From DAHVFK01 sp963755395 (GTDB lineage Bacteria; Pseudomonadota; Gammaproteobacteria; Burkholderiales; SG8-39), in the NCBI GenBank assembly GCA_963755395.1, contig CAVWJJ010000002.1, positions 62,001-126,000 on the forward strand: a stretch of DNA of 64,000 nt, given 5' to 3'. Below, in pieces: positions 18,155-26,472 of this stretch. The translations under genes and the position numbers were made by a program. Numbering within the stretch: position 1 is the stretch's first letter; each line of letters opens with the position of its first letter. Under the pieces are notes generated by a model, which was given only the letters and a program-made list of their open reading frames with translations, made no database searches and was not told the origin of the DNA.

Positions 18155-19071
18155 TTCTTCACCGTGTCGGGCAGCGTGATGCGGCGAAATACTTCATCCA
18201 GCTGCCCCTCTTCGGTGCGCAGCGCCTCGAGCCGCCAGCCTTCACGCGTCGCGAGCGCCGCCACCTCGCGCGCCAGCTCGCCGGCCGCGGCCTTGTCCGC
18301 GGGGAACACGCGGTAGGCGCCGTCGGCCACCTCGACCCGCCCGAGCGGCGCGAGCTTTTCGGCGCTCACGCCCTGGCCGGAGACCGTGACCGCGCCGGCC
18401 AGGCCGGACATGCCGCGCAGCTCCGCCGGCGTGCCGTTGGCGACGATGCGGCCGCGGTCGATGATGATGGCGCGGGTGCACGCGGCATCGACCTCCTCCA
18501 GGATGTGGGTGGAGAACACGACCGCCTTCGTGCGCCCGAGCTCGCGGATCAGGTTGCGCACCTCGTGCTTCTGGTTCGGGTCGAGACCGTCGGTCGGCTC
18601 GTCCAGCACCAGCACCTCGGGGTCATGGATCAGGGCCTGCGCGAGGCAGGTGCGATGCTTGTAGCCCTTGGACAGCGTGTCGATGCCCTGGTGCAGCACC
18701 GAGTCAAGGAAGCACAGCTCGACCACGCGCGCGATCGCCTTGTGCTTGGCGTCGCCGCCGAGACCGCGCATGTCGGCCGCAAAGGCGAGGAAGCCGTGCA
18801 CCGTCATGTCGGGATACGCGGGCGCCGCCTCGGGCAGGTAGCCGATCAGGCGCTTGGCCTCGAGCGGCGACTCGGTCACGTCGTAGCCGCCGACCGCGAC
18901 CCTGCCCTCGGTAGGCGGGATGAAACCCGTGATCATGCGCATGGTGGTCGACTTGCCGGCGCCGTTCGGCCCCAGGAAGCCGAGCACCTCGCCGCGCTCG
19001 ACGTTGAACGTAACGCCGTCCACCGCGCGCTTCGGGCCGAACGACTTCACCAGATTCTCGATTCGGATCAT
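18151..19071 (-). CDS. ABC transporter ATP-binding protein (GldA/CcmA-like)
   Basis: A ~306-residue ABC ATPase, first gene of the exporter operon. Walker A GPNGAGKST, signature LSKGYKHRT (degenerate, as in DrrA/GldA relatives), Walker B VLVLDEPTDGLDP and the H-loop STHILEE are present, with a C-terminal DrrA-like extension. Start chosen at ATG 19071 (MIRIENLVKSFG), where the domain begins; an in-frame ATG 13 codons upstream is possible, and neither has a clear ribosome site. It powers export through the adjacent permease. Confidence 0.85.
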   Translation of the reverse strand: MIRIENLVKSFGPKRAVDGVTFNVERGEVLGFLGPNGAGKSTTMRMITGFIPPTEGRVAVGGYDVTESPLEAKRLIGYLPEAAPAYPDMTVHGFLAFAADMRGLGGDAKHKAIARVVELCFLDSVLHQGIDTLSKGYKHRTCLAQALIHDPEVLVLDEPTDGLDPNQKHEVRNLIRELGRTKAVVFSTHILEEVDAACTRAIIIDRGRIVANGTPAELRGMSGLAGAVTVSGQGVSAEKLAPLGRVEVADGAYRVFPADKAAAGELAREVAALATREGWRLEALRTEEGQLDEVFRRITLPDTVKK

Positions 19072-19245
19072 GGGCTGTGAGGCTTGCGCCGCGGCTTCAA
19101 GGGGCCGCATTATCGCTGAATTGTCGGCGCAGGCCAGAGGATCGCCGGCACGCCTTAAACCAGGCTTAAAGGTGGCCGCGGAAAGTCGGCGGCGGTAAAA
19201 TCGCGGCGTTCCACCCCCCGCTTCATCTCTACACCGAGGATCCGT

Positions 19246-20268
19246 ATGGACAAGGCATTGCTATCCAAGACCGCGGCCGCGATGGTCGCGAAAGGCCGGG
19301 GCCTGCTCGCTGCCGACGAATCGAGCGGCACCTGCGAGAAGCGCTTCAAGTCTGTCGGCGTCGAAAGCACGGAGGAGAACCGGCGCGCCTACCGCGGCCT
19401 GCTGTTCGCCACGCCGGGCGTCGAGCAGTACGTTTCCGGCGTCATCCTGTTCGACGAAACCATGCGCCAGAAGACCAGCGACGGCGTGGCGTTTCCGCAG
19501 TTCCTGGCCGGCAAGGGGATCATTCCCGGCATCAAGGTGGACAAGGGAGCGAAGGATCTCGCGCTGTGCGCGGGAGAGAAAGTCACCGAGGGGCTGGACG
19601 GCCTGCGCGAGCGGCTGGCGGAATACTTCAAGCTCGGCGCGCGCTTCGCCAAGTGGCGCGCCGTGATCACCATCGGCGACGGAATTCCCTCGCACACCTG
19701 CCTGTACGCCAACGCGCACGCGCTGGCGCGTTACGCGGCGCTGTGCCAGGAGGCCTCGATCGTGCCGATCATCGAGCCCGAGGTGCTGCTCGACGGCGAC
19801 CACACGATCGAGCGCTGCGAGGAAGTGACCGAAGCGACGCTGCGCGCGACCTACGCCGCCCTGGCGGCGCACAACGTCTCGCTCGAGCACACGATACTCA
19901 AGGCGAGCATGGTGCTCTCGGGCAAGGACTGCGCGCGCCAGGCCGGCGTCGACGAGGTCGCCCAGCGCACCGTGCGGGTGCTCAAGCGCACCGTGCCGGC
20001 GGCGCAGCCGGGCGTGGTGTTCCTCTCCGGCGGCCAGTCGGACCTGGACGCTACCGCGCACCTGAACGCGATGGCGGAAATGAAGGGGCTGCCCTGGCCG
20101 TTGACCTTCTCCTACTCGCGCGCGCTGCAGAATCCGGCGCTCAAGGCTTGGCGCGGCAGCCTGCAGAACGTCGCCGCGGCGCAGAAGGCGTTCCATCACC
20201 GGGCGCACATGAACGGTCTCGCCTGTCAGGGCAAGTGGAAGCCCGGGCTCGAGAGCCAGGCCGCATGA
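19246..20268 (+). CDS. fda: fructose-bisphosphate aldolase, class I
   Basis: A 340-residue class I (Schiff-base) aldolase that splits fructose 1,6-bisphosphate in glycolysis and forms it in gluconeogenesis. AKGRGLLAADESSGTCEKRF is the family N-terminal motif, and LEHTILKASMVLSGKD holds the catalytic Lys. Its stop overlaps purC at ATGA. A TAAAAT at 19196-19201 may be a -10 box. In many betaproteobacteria a class II enzyme occupies this slot between pyk and purC, so a class I gene here looks like a replacement. Confidence 0.92.
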   Translation: MDKALLSKTAAAMVAKGRGLLAADESSGTCEKRFKSVGVESTEENRRAYRGLLFATPGVEQYVSGVILFDETMRQKTSDGVAFPQFLAGKGIIPGIKVDKGAKDLALCAGEKVTEGLDGLRERLAEYFKLGARFAKWRAVITIGDGIPSHTCLYANAHALARYAALCQEASIVPIIEPEVLLDGDHTIERCEEVTEATLRATYAALAAHNVSLEHTILKASMVLSGKDCARQAGVDEVAQRTVRVLKRTVPAAQPGVVFLSGGQSDLDATAHLNAMAEMKGLPWPLTFSYSRALQNPALKAWRGSLQNVAAAQKAFHHRAHMNGLACQGKWKPGLESQAA

Positions 20269-21158
20269 GCGCCGCTCTGTTCGAGTCCGGCATCGCGAGC
20301 CTGCCACGCATCGCGCGCGGCAAGGTGCGCGACATCTACGCGGTCGGCGACGACAAGATGCTGATCGTGGTCAGCGACCGGCTGTCCGCCTTCGACGTGG
20401 TGCTGCCCGACCCGATTCCGGACAAGGGCGCGGTCCTGACCCAGATGTCGAACTTCTGGTTCGAGAAGCTGGCGCATGTCGTGCCCAATCACCTGACCGG
20501 AATCGAGCCGCAGTCGGTGGTGCGCGACGAGGCCGAGAAAGCGCAGGTGCGGGGCCGCTCGGTGGTGGTCAAGAAGCTGAAGGCGCTGCCGATCGAGGCA
20601 GTGGTGCGCGGCTACCTCATCGGCTCCGGCTGGAAGGACTACCAGAAGAGCGGCAAGGTATGCGGCATCGAGCTGCCCAAGGGTCTGCAGCAGGCGCAGA
20701 AGCTGCCCGAGCCGATTTTCACCCCGGCCACCAAGGCCGCCGAGGGGCACGACGAGAACATTTCCTTCGACCAGGTCGTCAAGCTGATCGGCGGCCCGCT
20801 CGCCGAGCAGGTGCGCGACGTTTCGATCCGGCTCTACGCGGAGGCGGCCGACTACGCGGCCGGCAGGGGCATCATCATCGCCGACACCAAGTTCGAGTTC
20901 GGCACCGATGCGCAGGGCAAACTGGTGCTGATCGACGAAGCGCTGACGGCGGACTCATCGCGCTTCTGGCCGGCGGACTCCTACCGCGTCGGCATCAGCC
21001 CGCCGTCGTTCGACAAGCAATACGTGCGCGACTACCTGGAAACCTTGGACTGGAACAAGACGCCGCCGGCGCCGAAGCTTCCGCCGCAGGTGATCGCGAA
21101 GACAGCGGAAAAATACCGCGAGGCGCTGCAGCGGCTGACAGGGAGAAAGCTTTCATGA
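20265..21158 (+). CDS. purC: phosphoribosylaminoimidazole-succinocarboxamide synthase
   Basis: A 297-residue SAICAR synthetase of purine biosynthesis, joining aspartate to CAIR with ATP. Typical motifs are GKVRDIYAVGDDKMLIV, SDRLSAFDVVLPDPIPDKG, VVRGYLIGSGWKDYQ, KFEFGTD and LTADSSRFWPADSY. It is coupled by ATGA to the aldolase upstream and to purE downstream. Confidence 0.95.
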   Translation: MSAALFESGIASLPRIARGKVRDIYAVGDDKMLIVVSDRLSAFDVVLPDPIPDKGAVLTQMSNFWFEKLAHVVPNHLTGIEPQSVVRDEAEKAQVRGRSVVVKKLKALPIEAVVRGYLIGSGWKDYQKSGKVCGIELPKGLQQAQKLPEPIFTPATKAAEGHDENISFDQVVKLIGGPLAEQVRDVSIRLYAEAADYAAGRGIIIADTKFEFGTDAQGKLVLIDEALTADSSRFWPADSYRVGISPPSFDKQYVRDYLETLDWNKTPPAPKLPPQVIAKTAEKYREALQRLTGRKLS

Positions 21159-21634
21159 TCGGCATCGTGATGGGGTCGACATCGGACTGGGAGACCATGA
21201 AGGCCGCGGCCAAAGTGCTACAGGATTTTGGCGTGCCTTTCGACGCCAGGGCGATGTCCGCGCATCGCACCCCGCACGCGGTCGCGGAGTGGGCCGGAGG
21301 CGCCGCCAAGCGCGGCGTGAAGGCGATCATCGCCGCCGCGGGCGGCGCGGCGCATCTCGCGGGGGTGGTTGCGGCGCACACCACGCTGCCCGTGCTCGGC
21401 GTGCCCATGCCTTCCAAGCACCTGCAGGGGCTGGACTCGCTGCTCTCGACGGTGCAGATGCCCAAGGGCATTCCGGTGGCGACTTTCGCCATCGGCGAGG
21501 CGGGCGCCGCGAACGCCGCGCTGTTCGCCGTGGCGCTGCTCGCGCTGTCCGACGCCGGCATGGCGAACAAGCTCGAGGATTTCCGCCGCAAGCAGACCGA
21601 GGCGGTTCTGCAGGCCGCGCCGCTGAAGCTGTGA
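21155..21634 (+). CDS. purE: N5-CAIR mutase (class I PurE)
   Basis: A 159-residue class I PurE, converting N5-CAIR to CAIR. VMGSTSDWETM, SAHRTPHAVAEWA and AAGGAAHLAGVVAAHTTLPV are diagnostic. Class I PurE normally needs PurK to make N5-CAIR, but purK is not next to it here. The next gene begins with GTG overlapping the purE stop. Confidence 0.95.
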   Translation: MIGIVMGSTSDWETMKAAAKVLQDFGVPFDARAMSAHRTPHAVAEWAGGAAKRGVKAIIAAAGGAAHLAGVVAAHTTLPVLGVPMPSKHLQGLDSLLSTVQMPKGIPVATFAIGEAGAANAALFAVALLALSDAGMANKLEDFRRKQTEAVLQAAPLKL

Positions 21635-22572
21635 GCGACGAGCTCCGGCGCGCGGCCGAGATCCTGCGCGCCGGCGAACTGGTCGCGTTTCCCACCGAGA
21701 CGGTGTACGGGCTCGGCGCGGACGCTTCGAGCGAAGCCGCGCTGAACAAGCTCTACGCGCTCAAGCGGCGCCCGGCGGACCATCCGGTGATCGTGCACTT
21801 CGCCAGCGCGGAAGACGCCTTCACCTGGGCGCGCGAAGTGCCCGACGCGGCGCGCTCGCTCGCCGCGCGCTTCTGGCCCGGGCCGCTCACGCTGATCTTG
21901 AGGCGCGCGCCGCACGTGGGCGACTTCGTCACCGGCGGGCAGGACACGATCGGCCTCAGGGTGCCCTCCCACCCGGTGGCGCAGGCGTTGCTGCGCCGAT
22001 TTGGTGGCGCCATTGCGGCTCCGTCCGCCAACCGCTTCGGCCGCGTGTCGCCCACGCGAGCGGAACACGTGCGCCAGGACCTCGGCAGCGACGTCGAGCT
22101 TGTGCTCGACGGAGGGGACAGCGAGGTTGGCATCGAGTCGAGCATCGTCGACCTGTCGCGCGGGCGCGCGGTGCTGCTGCGTCCCGGCGCGATCCCGGCC
22201 GCAGCGCTCGAAGCGGCGCTCGGCGCGCCGCTCGCGGCGGCGGATGCGGAGGCGCCGCGCGCCTCCGGCACGCTCGAGCGGCACTATGCGCCGAACACGC
22301 CGCTGCGGCTGGTCGCGTCTCACGAGCTGGACGCGGAGATCGCGCGCCGCGCGGTGAAGGTGGCGGTGCTTGCGTTTTCGCGCCCTGATGCGCGCGCCAC
22401 CCGCTGGCTGCGCATGCCGCGCGATCCGGCGGGATATGCGCGTCGCTTGTACGCGGCACTGCGCGAGCTGGACGCGGCGGGCTGCGCGCAGATCCTGGTC
22501 GAGCGGCCGCCCGAGGATCCGGCGTGGGCGGCGGTGCGCGACCGTCTCGGGCGCGCCGCTTCAGCCGCCTAG
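21631..22572 (+). CDS. threonylcarbamoyl-AMP synthase (Sua5 type)
   Basis: A 313-residue Sua5/YwlC protein: YrdC domain at the N-terminus (VAFPTETVYGLGADASS, KRRPADHPVIVH, FWPGPLTLIL, APSANRFGRVSPT) and the Sua5 C-terminal domain (SGTLERHYAPNTPLRLV). It makes threonylcarbamoyl-AMP for the t6A37 tRNA modification and works with TsaD, encoded at 39696. GTG start overlaps the purE stop. Its stop shares the palindrome CTAG with the convergent UspA gene. Confidence 0.9.
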   Translation: MSDELRRAAEILRAGELVAFPTETVYGLGADASSEAALNKLYALKRRPADHPVIVHFASAEDAFTWAREVPDAARSLAARFWPGPLTLILRRAPHVGDFVTGGQDTIGLRVPSHPVAQALLRRFGGAIAAPSANRFGRVSPTRAEHVRQDLGSDVELVLDGGDSEVGIESSIVDLSRGRAVLLRPGAIPAAALEAALGAPLAAADAEAPRASGTLERHYAPNTPLRLVASHELDAEIARRAVKVAVLAFSRPDARATRWLRMPRDPAGYARRLYAALRELDAAGCAQILVERPPEDPAWAAVRDRLGRAASAA

Positions 22573-23405
22573 TGCGACATCAGGACCGGAACGGTCATCG
22601 ACTCGAGCAGCGTGCGTGTCACGCCGCCGAGAATCAGCTCCGCCATGCGCGAGTGGCCGTAGGCGCCCATGACGATCAGGTCCGAATCGAGGTCCGCGGC
22701 GCGCGACAAGAGCTGATTTCCGACGTCGACGTCATCGGCCTGGTACTGCGACACGGTGACTTTCACCCCGTGGCGCGATAGATAGAGGCCGATGTCGGCG
22801 CCGGGCACGTCGCCGTGCATGCCGCCTTTACGGCCAGCGTTGAACGCGGCCACCTGCACCTGCTTGGCACCCTGCAGCAGCGGCAGTGCGTCGGTGAGCG
22901 CCCGGGTGGCCTCCTGGCTCGCGTTCCAGGCCACCAGCACCTTGTTGCCCGGCGCGCGCTTGTCGCGCGCGTACGGCACCACCAGCACCGGGCGTCCCGC
23001 GGCGAGCAGCAGGTGCTGCGCAAAATCCCGCGGCAGGCCGCTGGTGCCGCTGCCGTCGTCCTGACCGATGATCACCAGGTCGGCGTAGCGCGCGTGCAGC
23101 GTCACTGCATCCAGCGCGTCGGCGCTCGAGCTGCGCCACTCGCACTTCGAGCAATTGGCGCGCTGCACCGCAGCGTCCCAGGCTTTGCGCCCCGCCTGCG
23201 CCAGGTCGGCGCGCGCCTTGGCCTGCGCCTTCTCGATGAACTCGCCCGCCTCCGCGATCGCCCAGCCCGGCAGGGGGGCCACGCTCAGCGCGTGCAGGCC
23301 GACCAGGTGTGCGTCGAATCTCTGCGCCAGCGAGAACGCGATGTCGAGCCGCGAATCGATGCCTTTGCCCGCATCGAGGTGGATCAGGATCGTCTTGTAG
23401 GACAT
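22569..23405 (-). CDS. tandem universal stress protein
   Basis: A 278-residue protein of two UspA domains. The N-terminal domain starts YKTILIHLDAGKGIDSRLD; the second starts NKVLVAWNASQEATRAL and ends with the ATP-binding motif MGAYGHSRMAELILGGVTRT. GGAGAG precedes the ATG. An FNR-like box lies 63 nt upstream (23468-23481), at a distance that suits activation of this gene. Tandem Usps under ANR/FNR control are typical of oxygen limitation in beta- and gammaproteobacteria. Confidence 0.9.
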   Translation of the reverse strand: MSYKTILIHLDAGKGIDSRLDIAFSLAQRFDAHLVGLHALSVAPLPGWAIAEAGEFIEKAQAKARADLAQAGRKAWDAAVQRANCSKCEWRSSSADALDAVTLHARYADLVIIGQDDGSGTSGLPRDFAQHLLLAAGRPVLVVPYARDKRAPGNKVLVAWNASQEATRALTDALPLLQGAKQVQVAAFNAGRKGGMHGDVPGADIGLYLSRHGVKVTVSQYQADDVDVGNQLLSRAADLDSDLIVMGAYGHSRMAELILGGVTRTLLESMTVPVLMSH

Positions 23406-23467
23406 GACGCTCTCTCCGCTTTCAAAAGGATTGTGGAGTCATCTTGCGCCGCGCCCGATTGGCTTCA

Positions 23468-23481
23468 TTGACGTGGGTCAA
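23468..23481 (-). promoter_or_regulatory. perfect FNR/ANR-like box upstream of the UspA gene
   Basis: TTGACgtggGTCAA is a perfect TTGAC-N4-GTCAA dyad. Its centre is ~70 nt from the usp ATG but only ~25 nt before the divergent lipoprotein ATG, so it most likely activates usp. Same sequence class as the box at 5615. Confidence 0.6.
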
Positions 23482-23499
23482 ACGTCTAGAATCGGCTGC

Positions 23500-23781
23500 A
23501 TGCGCCGCCTCGCAATCCTACTCTCCGTGCTGGCCGCCGGCTGCGCTTCGCACTCGCAGGTCACGGCCGGCGCAGGCTCGGCGAGCGGAACCTACCTGGG
23601 TATCGACGTCCAGAGCGGCTCGGCGCTGGGAGCGGTCATCGCGATCGGTGCGCTGGGGGCGATGTATGGCCCGGGCGGCGAGCGCAGCGGGCCGCCGGCG
23701 CTGCTCGAGGGCCGTACGGTACGCGAGCAGGACTGCACCAAGCCACTCGAGGATCCGAGCGCCAATCTGCGCTGCCGTTAG
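23500..23781 (+). CDS. small lipoprotein
   Basis: A 93-residue predicted lipoprotein. The signal peptide MRRLAILLSVLAAGCASHS has the lipobox LAAGC. Then comes a Gly/Ala-rich stretch (GSALGAVIAIGALGAMYG, a possible glycine-zipper helix) and a Cys-containing tail. No ribosome site is obvious. It runs divergently from usp and converges on phoD. Function unknown. Confidence 0.65.
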   Translation: MRRLAILLSVLAAGCASHSQVTAGAGSASGTYLGIDVQSGSALGAVIAIGALGAMYGPGGERSGPPALLEGRTVREQDCTKPLEDPSANLRCR

Positions 23782-23784
23782 CGC

Positions 23785-25329
23785 CTAGGCGCGCTGCGGA
23801 CCGGGGCGGCCGCTCTCGACCACGAAGCTCGCGAGCGTGCCGCAGTCGGCGTCGCGCTGCGCCACGCTTTCCATCGCGCGCAGGTCGGCTGTCAGCTTTC
23901 CGGGCTCGACGTCCATGCGCACGTAGCCGCGGTAGCGGCCGTCGGCGAGCTTGACATGCGGGTTGTCGGCGCGCGCGGCGTCGAGCTGCTTCTGCGCGCG
24001 CGACTGCGAGGTGATCGAGGTGCCGCAGAATTCGCTCGCCAGCACCGGCGCGCCGGGGTCGTCGAAATCGAGCTTCAGGTCGGCCACCGCGTGGTGGTGC
24101 ACGTCGCCGCCGATGACGACCGGGTTCCGGAGCTTCTCGGAACGCATCGACTCCAGGAGTCGTTTGCGCGCCAACGGGTAGCCGTCCCAGCCGTCGGTCC
24201 AGTAGCGCCGCGCGCTGCCGCTGCCGACGCCGAAGCGCGCCATCAGGGTCTGCTGCGCGATGACGTTCCAACTCGCGCGCGAGGCGCCGAAGGCGCGCGC
24301 GAGCCAGGCTTCCTGCGCGCTGCCGAGCAGGCCGCGGTCCGGATCCGCGAGGGCGGGACACTCGCGCAGGTCGACCACGTTGCTGCCGCCCGAGTAGCGC
24401 GGGCAGACCTGGTGCGCGCGGTACTGCCGGTCGTCCAGCAGGTAAAAGCGCGCCAGCGCACCCCAGCCGAACTGGGTGTGGATGCGCATGTGCGGGCCGT
24501 CGGGCCGCATGCGCGCGGGCAACGGCATGTGCTCGTAATAGGCGCGATAGGCCGCGGCGCGGCGCGCGAGGAAGCGCGCGCCCGTCATGCCGTCGCCGCC
24601 GCGATCATCGGCGTAGTCGTTGTCGACCTCGTGGTCGTCCCAGGTCGCGAGCCAGGCGCAGGCCGCGTGCGCCGCCTGCAGGTCGGGGTCGCTCTTGTAG
24701 CAGGCGTAGCGCATGCGGTATTCCGCGAGCGTGTAGGGCTCGCCCGGGTTTTGCTTTCGCACGTGGCGGCGGCCCCAGGACGACTCGTAGATGTAGTCGC
24801 CCAGGAACACCACCAGATCCGGCTCGTCGCGCACGACGTGGCGCCAGGCGCCGTAGTAGCCCTGCTCGTACTGCTGGCATGAGGCGAAGCCGAAGCGCAG
24901 CCGCTCGACCGGCGCATCGCGCCGCGGCGCGATGCGCAGCCTGCCCAGCGGGCTCAGCGCGTCGCCGGCCGCGAAGCGGTACCAGTACCAGCGCCCGGGC
25001 TCGAGCCCCTTTACTTCCGCGTGCACCGAATGCGCCCACTCGGGGGTCGCGCTCTCGACGCCCGAGGCGACGATGTTGCGCATCGCTTCGTCCGCGGCGA
25101 CTTCCCAGCGCACCCGCACCGCCACGGGGTCGAGCCCGCCGTCGTCGCGCTCGAGGTCTGTGATCAGGCGGGTCCACAGTACCGCGCCGCCGGCGCTCGG
25201 GTAGCCCGAGGCGACGCCGAGGCGGAAAGGATCGCGCGCAAAGCGCGGCGCGGCGACGACGCGGGCAGGGGCTGCAGCGGCCGCGCCGAGCACGGCCATC
25301 GCACGCAGGAATTCGCGCCGTGAGTTCAT
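23785..25329 (-). CDS. phoD: PhoD-family alkaline phosphatase, Tat-exported
   Basis: A 514-residue PhoD-family phosphodiesterase/phosphatase. The start MNSRREFLRAMAVLGAAAAAP is a twin-arginine signal peptide, supporting this ATG over upstream ones. The mature protein has the PhoD N-terminal domain (FRLGVASGYPSAGGAVLWTR), RFGFASCQQYEQGYYGAW, VFLGDYIYESSWG, TWDDHEVDNDYADD and VIGGDVHHHAVADL, which carry the metal-binding Asp/His set. It would release phosphate in the periplasm. No Pho box was recognised. Confidence 0.88.
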   Translation of the reverse strand: MNSRREFLRAMAVLGAAAAAPARVVAAPRFARDPFRLGVASGYPSAGGAVLWTRLITDLERDDGGLDPVAVRVRWEVAADEAMRNIVASGVESATPEWAHSVHAEVKGLEPGRWYWYRFAAGDALSPLGRLRIAPRRDAPVERLRFGFASCQQYEQGYYGAWRHVVRDEPDLVVFLGDYIYESSWGRRHVRKQNPGEPYTLAEYRMRYACYKSDPDLQAAHAACAWLATWDDHEVDNDYADDRGGDGMTGARFLARRAAAYRAYYEHMPLPARMRPDGPHMRIHTQFGWGALARFYLLDDRQYRAHQVCPRYSGGSNVVDLRECPALADPDRGLLGSAQEAWLARAFGASRASWNVIAQQTLMARFGVGSGSARRYWTDGWDGYPLARKRLLESMRSEKLRNPVVIGGDVHHHAVADLKLDFDDPGAPVLASEFCGTSITSQSRAQKQLDAARADNPHVKLADGRYRGYVRMDVEPGKLTADLRAMESVAQRDADCGTLASFVVESGRPGPQRA

Positions 25330-25336
25330 TTGCAGC

Positions 25337-26074
25337 TCATTTTCCAATATCCGAGAAGTACTCGTGCTCCGCGGTGTTGACCAGGCTGCGGCGCAGCTCG
25401 ACCGGGGTGCTGTGGTAGGTGTAGGCGACACGGTCGATCTCGAGCAGCGGCGCGCCCTTCCTCACCCCGAGCAGCTTGGCGACCTCGGCGTCGGCGAGGG
25501 TGGCGCGCAGCCGCTCGCCGGTGCGCAGCACGTTGATGCCGTAGCGCGTCTGGTAGAGGTGATAGATGGTGTTGTCGCGCGCGGTCAGGATGCGCTCCGA
25601 GAGATCGGGGAACTGGCGCTGCGGTAGCACCAGGTCGTCGAGGATCACCGGCTCGTCCGGGAGCGAGAGCAGGTTGCGGATGCGCAGCACCGGGTCGCCG
25701 ACCGCGATGCCGAGCCTGGCGGCCTCGGCGCCTTCCGCGCGGCCGCGCCGGAACGCGAGCGTCGCGGTGCGCGGGTACTGCTTTTCGCCCTCGCGCGGCA
25801 CGACGTGGAAGAAGTGGAACATCAGGCGGGTGGCGCCGTGCTGGGCGACGTAGGTGCCGCTTCCCTGGCGGCGCACCACGATCCCTTCCGCCACCAGCTC
25901 GTCGATCGCCTTGCGCAGGGTGCCGATCGACACGCCGTAGCGCTGCGCCAGGCGCGACTCGGAAGGCAGGGCTTCGCCCGGGCGCCATTCGCCCTGCGCG
26001 AGGCTCTGGGTGAGCACCCGCTTAGCCTCCTTGTAGAGCGGGACGGCGACGCCTCGGTCGATGACCTGGTTCAT
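25337..26074 (-). CDS. GntR-family (HutC/UTRA) transcriptional regulator
   Basis: A 245-residue GntR regulator. The winged helix is at ~13-75 (LPSESRLAQRYGVSIGTLRKA, GIVVRRQGSGTYV) and a UTRA ligand-binding domain follows (RIRNLLSLPDEPVILDDLVL, LLEIDRVAYTYHSTPVELRR). It lies divergently from the lyase-led operon and an inverted repeat sits between them, so it is likely the operon's ligand-responsive regulator. UTRA domains bind small acids or sugars. Confidence 0.85.
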   Translation of the reverse strand: MNQVIDRGVAVPLYKEAKRVLTQSLAQGEWRPGEALPSESRLAQRYGVSIGTLRKAIDELVAEGIVVRRQGSGTYVAQHGATRLMFHFFHVVPREGEKQYPRTATLAFRRGRAEGAEAARLGIAVGDPVLRIRNLLSLPDEPVILDDLVLPQRQFPDLSERILTARDNTIYHLYQTRYGINVLRTGERLRATLADAEVAKLLGVRKGAPLLEIDRVAYTYHSTPVELRRSLVNTAEHEYFSDIGK

Positions 26075-26095
26075 GGCGCGCCCAGTCTAGCACGA

Positions 26096-26120
26096 AGTCA
26101 TACAACTCATATAGTTGACT
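26096..26120. promoter_or_regulatory. candidate GntR operator
   Basis: In the gap between the GntR gene and the lyase operon, CAACT-CATAT-AGTTG (26103-26117) is a perfect inverted repeat, flanked by AGTCA and TGACT. It is AT-rich in otherwise GC-rich DNA and is placed to control both directions. Confidence 0.5.
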
Positions 26121-26185
26121 ACGCCAAATTCCGAGGTTTAGACTGCACCTTCCCCGCATTGGCGCAATCCCAACCGGAGAAGACA

Positions 26186-26470
26186 ATGATTCAATTCGTG
26201 GTGCACGAGGAGGGCGACGGCGTCGGCGTCGTCGTGGTCGAGGGCGTCAAGGCCGGCCACGAGCTGACCGGCTGGATCATGGACAGAGACAAGGACATCA
26301 AGGTCAAGGCGCCAGAGCGACATTCCCATCGGCCACAAGGTCTCGCTCAAGGACTACAAGCCGGGCGACACCGTGATCAAGTACGGCGTGGACATCGGCA
26401 AGGTCGTGGCGCCGATCAAGCGCGGGCGAGCACGCTACACGTGCACAACGTCAAGACCAAGCGGTGGTGA
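26186..26470 (+). CDS. UxaA/SuyA-type lyase small (SAF) subunit, frame-broken
   Basis: A ~93-residue SAF-domain subunit of an altronate/galactarate dehydratase or sulfolactate sulfo-lyase. Pieces read MIQFVVHEEGDGVGVVVVEG, SDIPIGHKVSLKDYKPGD, VIKYGVDIGKVV and VHNVKTKRW. Three extra bases (near 26312, 26425 and 26435) break the frame; removing them gives 94 codons. The split into a small SAF subunit and a ~390-aa large subunit is the arrangement of SuyAB. E. coli UxaA is one chain. First gene of the operon. Confidence 0.78.
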   Translation: MIQFVVHEEGDGVGVVVVEGVKAGHELTGWIMDRDKDIKVKAPERHSHRPQGLAQGLQAGRHRDQVRRGHRQGRGADQARASTLHVHNVKTKRW

Positions 26471-26472
26471 GC

